Assembly: GCA_020345785.1 (NCBI GenBank)
Contig: CP070771.1
Span: forward strand, 3,512,443-3,519,774
Direction of reading: 5' to 3'
Length of the DNA stretch: 7,332 nt
DNA from: Desulfobacterales bacterium
GTDB taxonomy: Bacteria > Desulfobacterota > Desulfobacteria > Desulfobacterales > JAFDCJ01
This document shows, piece by piece, positions 5,966-7,332 of the stretch. The notes below the pieces were generated by a model. The model worked only from the letters and a program-made list of their open reading frames with translations. It did no database searches and was not told the DNA's origin. The translations under genes were made by a program, and so were the position numbers. The number at the start of each line of letters is the position of its first letter. Positions within the stretch are counted from its first letter, which is position 1.

Positions 5966-6158
5966 CTGCTCCTCTGGGACCGTCGAAGATCCCGCTTTGC
6001 GGGGGCAGAGAAGATTGGCCGTGCCGTAGACATATGCCGTGGAAATTTTCTGCGTTGAAAATCCGGAGGGGAATTCGATTTCAGATGAGAAGGGCAATTT
6101 ACGCTACCCGGGATCGGGATCAAGAAGCAGCACCGCAGCACTTAATTTTTTTCTATAT

Positions 6159-6187
6159 CTTTTATCCGAAAACCGCTAGATTGTCAA
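6159..6187 (-). promoter_or_regulatory. Candidate sigma70 promoter overlapping the MFS stop codon
   Basis: A perfect TTGACA (6182-6187) is followed after 17 bases by TAAAAG (6159-6164), which matches the -10 consensus at four positions. The stop codon context of the MFS gene supplies the TTGACA. Transcription would start near 6152 and give the DUF3795 gene a leader of about 230 bases. Confidence 0.4.
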
Positions 6188-7332
6188 TCAACAGTCTTTA
6201 TTCCACCCATGGAGTCCCCAGCGCAACGATAGGAGCGATAGAAGCGTTAAACCCGCCGAAATCAAACCCGTCGCAACAATGCTGCCGGTCAGCCAAATCG
6301 GTCCTCCGATCAAGGCGCCGGCAATTCTTCCCAGGCCGGCTGCTGCAAGGAAGCCGGCTAACATGGTCGCCCGCATATCAGGCCGCAATTCAGTGCAGAG
6401 GGCGACACTTGAAATAATCGTAAACTCAAATATTAAAAAGTGAACAAACAGAGCGGCCAGTGCCAGGTGAAATGATTGGCTGACAAATGGCATCAGGCTG
6501 TAGGATATGATGCAAAATATCACGCCCAATGTGACCACGCGCTTCAGACCGAATCGATCGGAGACGGTGGCGACCATGATCTCGCCTATCAGCTCTGCAA
6601 TACCGATGACACTGGTTCCCAGACCTATGACGACAATCCCCACATCAAACGCTTTTTCCAACCACGCGCCGTAAACCACAAAAAGATTGTCGATCGCCAC
6701 ACTGAAGAAAAAAACATATGCAATCGCGCCCAGCGAAGGTCTGTCTTTCACCAGGGTTTGCAGCATCTTTAAAAGAGGCGGTGCGGGGGGTGTCTGTAAT
6801 TTGAGTTTTTCATTCTTTGAAAAGAAAAATATCACGGCCAGGGAACCCAGAATCCCGATAACTCCCATGGCAAAAAAAGGTGCCCGCCACCCCACAGCGT
6901 CTATCAAAAGCGCAATTAACGGTATACCCAGTAAGGTGCTTCCGGCCCAGCTGATTTCTAAAAAGCCGATGACGGTTCCGCGGCGCCGATACGGCACCCG
7001 TTCACTGACATAAGCCTGAACAGCCGGGTCGAAAATGATTTTTCCCATGCCTGCCAGAAACAAAGCAATTAGCATAACGCCGTAAAAAGGGAAAAATCCT
7101 CCCGCCAGCATGCCCACGGACAGCAGGACCATTCCGCTTATCATCATCTTGCGGTGTCCGATTCGATCCGCAATAGGGCCAAAGAAGATACCCAGAAGAG
7201 AGGTTGACCAGTTTATCGCGATCAAGGAAGTGATGGCCGTCAGCGGTACACCCAATCCCCGGCTCAGAACGGGTGCAAAGGGATAGGCAAAGCGACGCGA
7301 CGTGCTCAGTACCAAACGGCAGGCAACCACCA
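6188..7332 (-). CDS. Major facilitator superfamily transporter (N-terminus at or beyond the window edge)
   Basis: At least 380 residues are visible, with about eleven strongly hydrophobic segments plus a first segment near the edge, which fits a 12-helix MFS transporter. Motif A, GPIADRIGHRK (51-61), lies in the loop after the second segment, and its repeat SDRFGLKR (257-264) lies in the second half. A cytoplasmic loop, roughly 171-198, separates the halves. The frame is open to the last base; GTG at 7330 could be a start, but the usual N-terminal helix suggests that a few more residues lie outside. The protein is in the cytoplasmic membrane and probably uses proton-coupled transport; substrate unknown, with the overall look of drug-efflux-type MFS proteins. 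It is upstream of and on the same strand as the DUF3795 gene, 269 bases away with a promoter-like sequence between, so co-transcription is uncertain. Confidence 0.92.
   Translation of the reverse strand, partial: VVACRLVLSTSRRFAYPFAPVLSRGLGVPLTAITSLIAINWSTSLLGIFFGPIADRIGHRKMMISGMVLLSVGMLAGGFFPFYGVMLIALFLAGMGKIIFDPAVQAYVSERVPYRRRGTVIGFLEISWAGSTLLGIPLIALLIDAVGWRAPFFAMGVIGILGSLAVIFFFSKNEKLKLQTPPAPPLLKMLQTLVKDRPSLGAIAYVFFFSVAIDNLFVVYGAWLEKAFDVGIVVIGLGTSVIGIAELIGEIMVATVSDRFGLKRVVTLGVIFCIISYSLMPFVSQSFHLALAALFVHFLIFEFTIISSVALCTELRPDMRATMLAGFLAAAGLGRIAGALIGGPIWLTGSIVATGLISAGLTLLSLLSLRWGLHGWNKDC

Noticed and set aside
5667..6058. Plus-strand frames of 120 and 67 codons
   Set aside because: They are antisense to the DUF3795 gene and its leader and have no domain.
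5878..6141. Minus-strand frame of 87 codons overlapping the DUF3795 start
   Set aside because: It runs into the DUF3795 gene in another frame, has a basic low-quality composition and no ribosome site.

Overview
All convincing genes lie on the minus strand, and nothing on the plus strand looks real. The window most resembles a chromosome of an anaerobic Desulfobacterota (deltaproteobacterial, sulfate-reducer-like) organism. This is an inference. It rests on a lutC gene followed by a long LutB protein that continues into a CCG (heterodisulfide-reductase-like) domain, as in Desulfovibrio-type lactate loci, on a Cys-rich DUF3795 protein, on small lipoproteins, and on palindromic intergenic repeats.

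Layout from right to left, which is the direction of transcription. Bases 7332-6188 carry a major facilitator superfamily transporter that lacks at most a short N-terminus. A promoter-like TTGACA overlaps its stop codon, and a leader of about 230 bases follows, containing a near-palindrome (5949-5965). Bases 5918-5550 encode a DUF3795 protein. It overlaps by 17 bases a TTG-initiated histidine-phosphatase-fold lipoprotein (5566-5048) that lacks the second catalytic histidine. Next is an orphan acidic 184-residue protein (4876-4322) with a very strong ribosome binding site and its own TATAAT box. It is followed by an M23/LytM-fold lipoprotein (4213-3578) that lacks one catalytic histidine.

Bases 3577-2466 (about 1.1 kb) hold no credible gene. 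They do hold three palindromic or structured blocks: a pair of crossing stems at 2702-2759, a palindromic unit at 3053-3119, and two interlocked inverted repeats at 3273-3381. The last two share the ends GTAGG(G/T)TGG and CC(A)ACCTAC-type complements, and look like members of one dispersed repeat class.

Bases 2642-1 form a lactate-utilisation operon: a candidate sigma70 promoter, a leader of about 140 bases, lutC, two tandem hairpins in the 62-base lutC-lutB gap, and a LutB-plus-CCG fusion that runs off the left edge. LutC and LutB-type proteins are subunits of an Fe-S lactate-oxidising complex, so these two products probably act together. The MFS transporter could export or import a small molecule, but nothing here links it to lactate.

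The most notable observations are: two nearby lipoproteins in hydrolase folds, each with one catalytic His replaced by a residue one base change away; the lutC-lutB hairpins, which can pair in alternative ways; and the interlocked repeats. No CRISPR array, tRNA, rRNA, transposase or toxin/antitoxin gene was seen.
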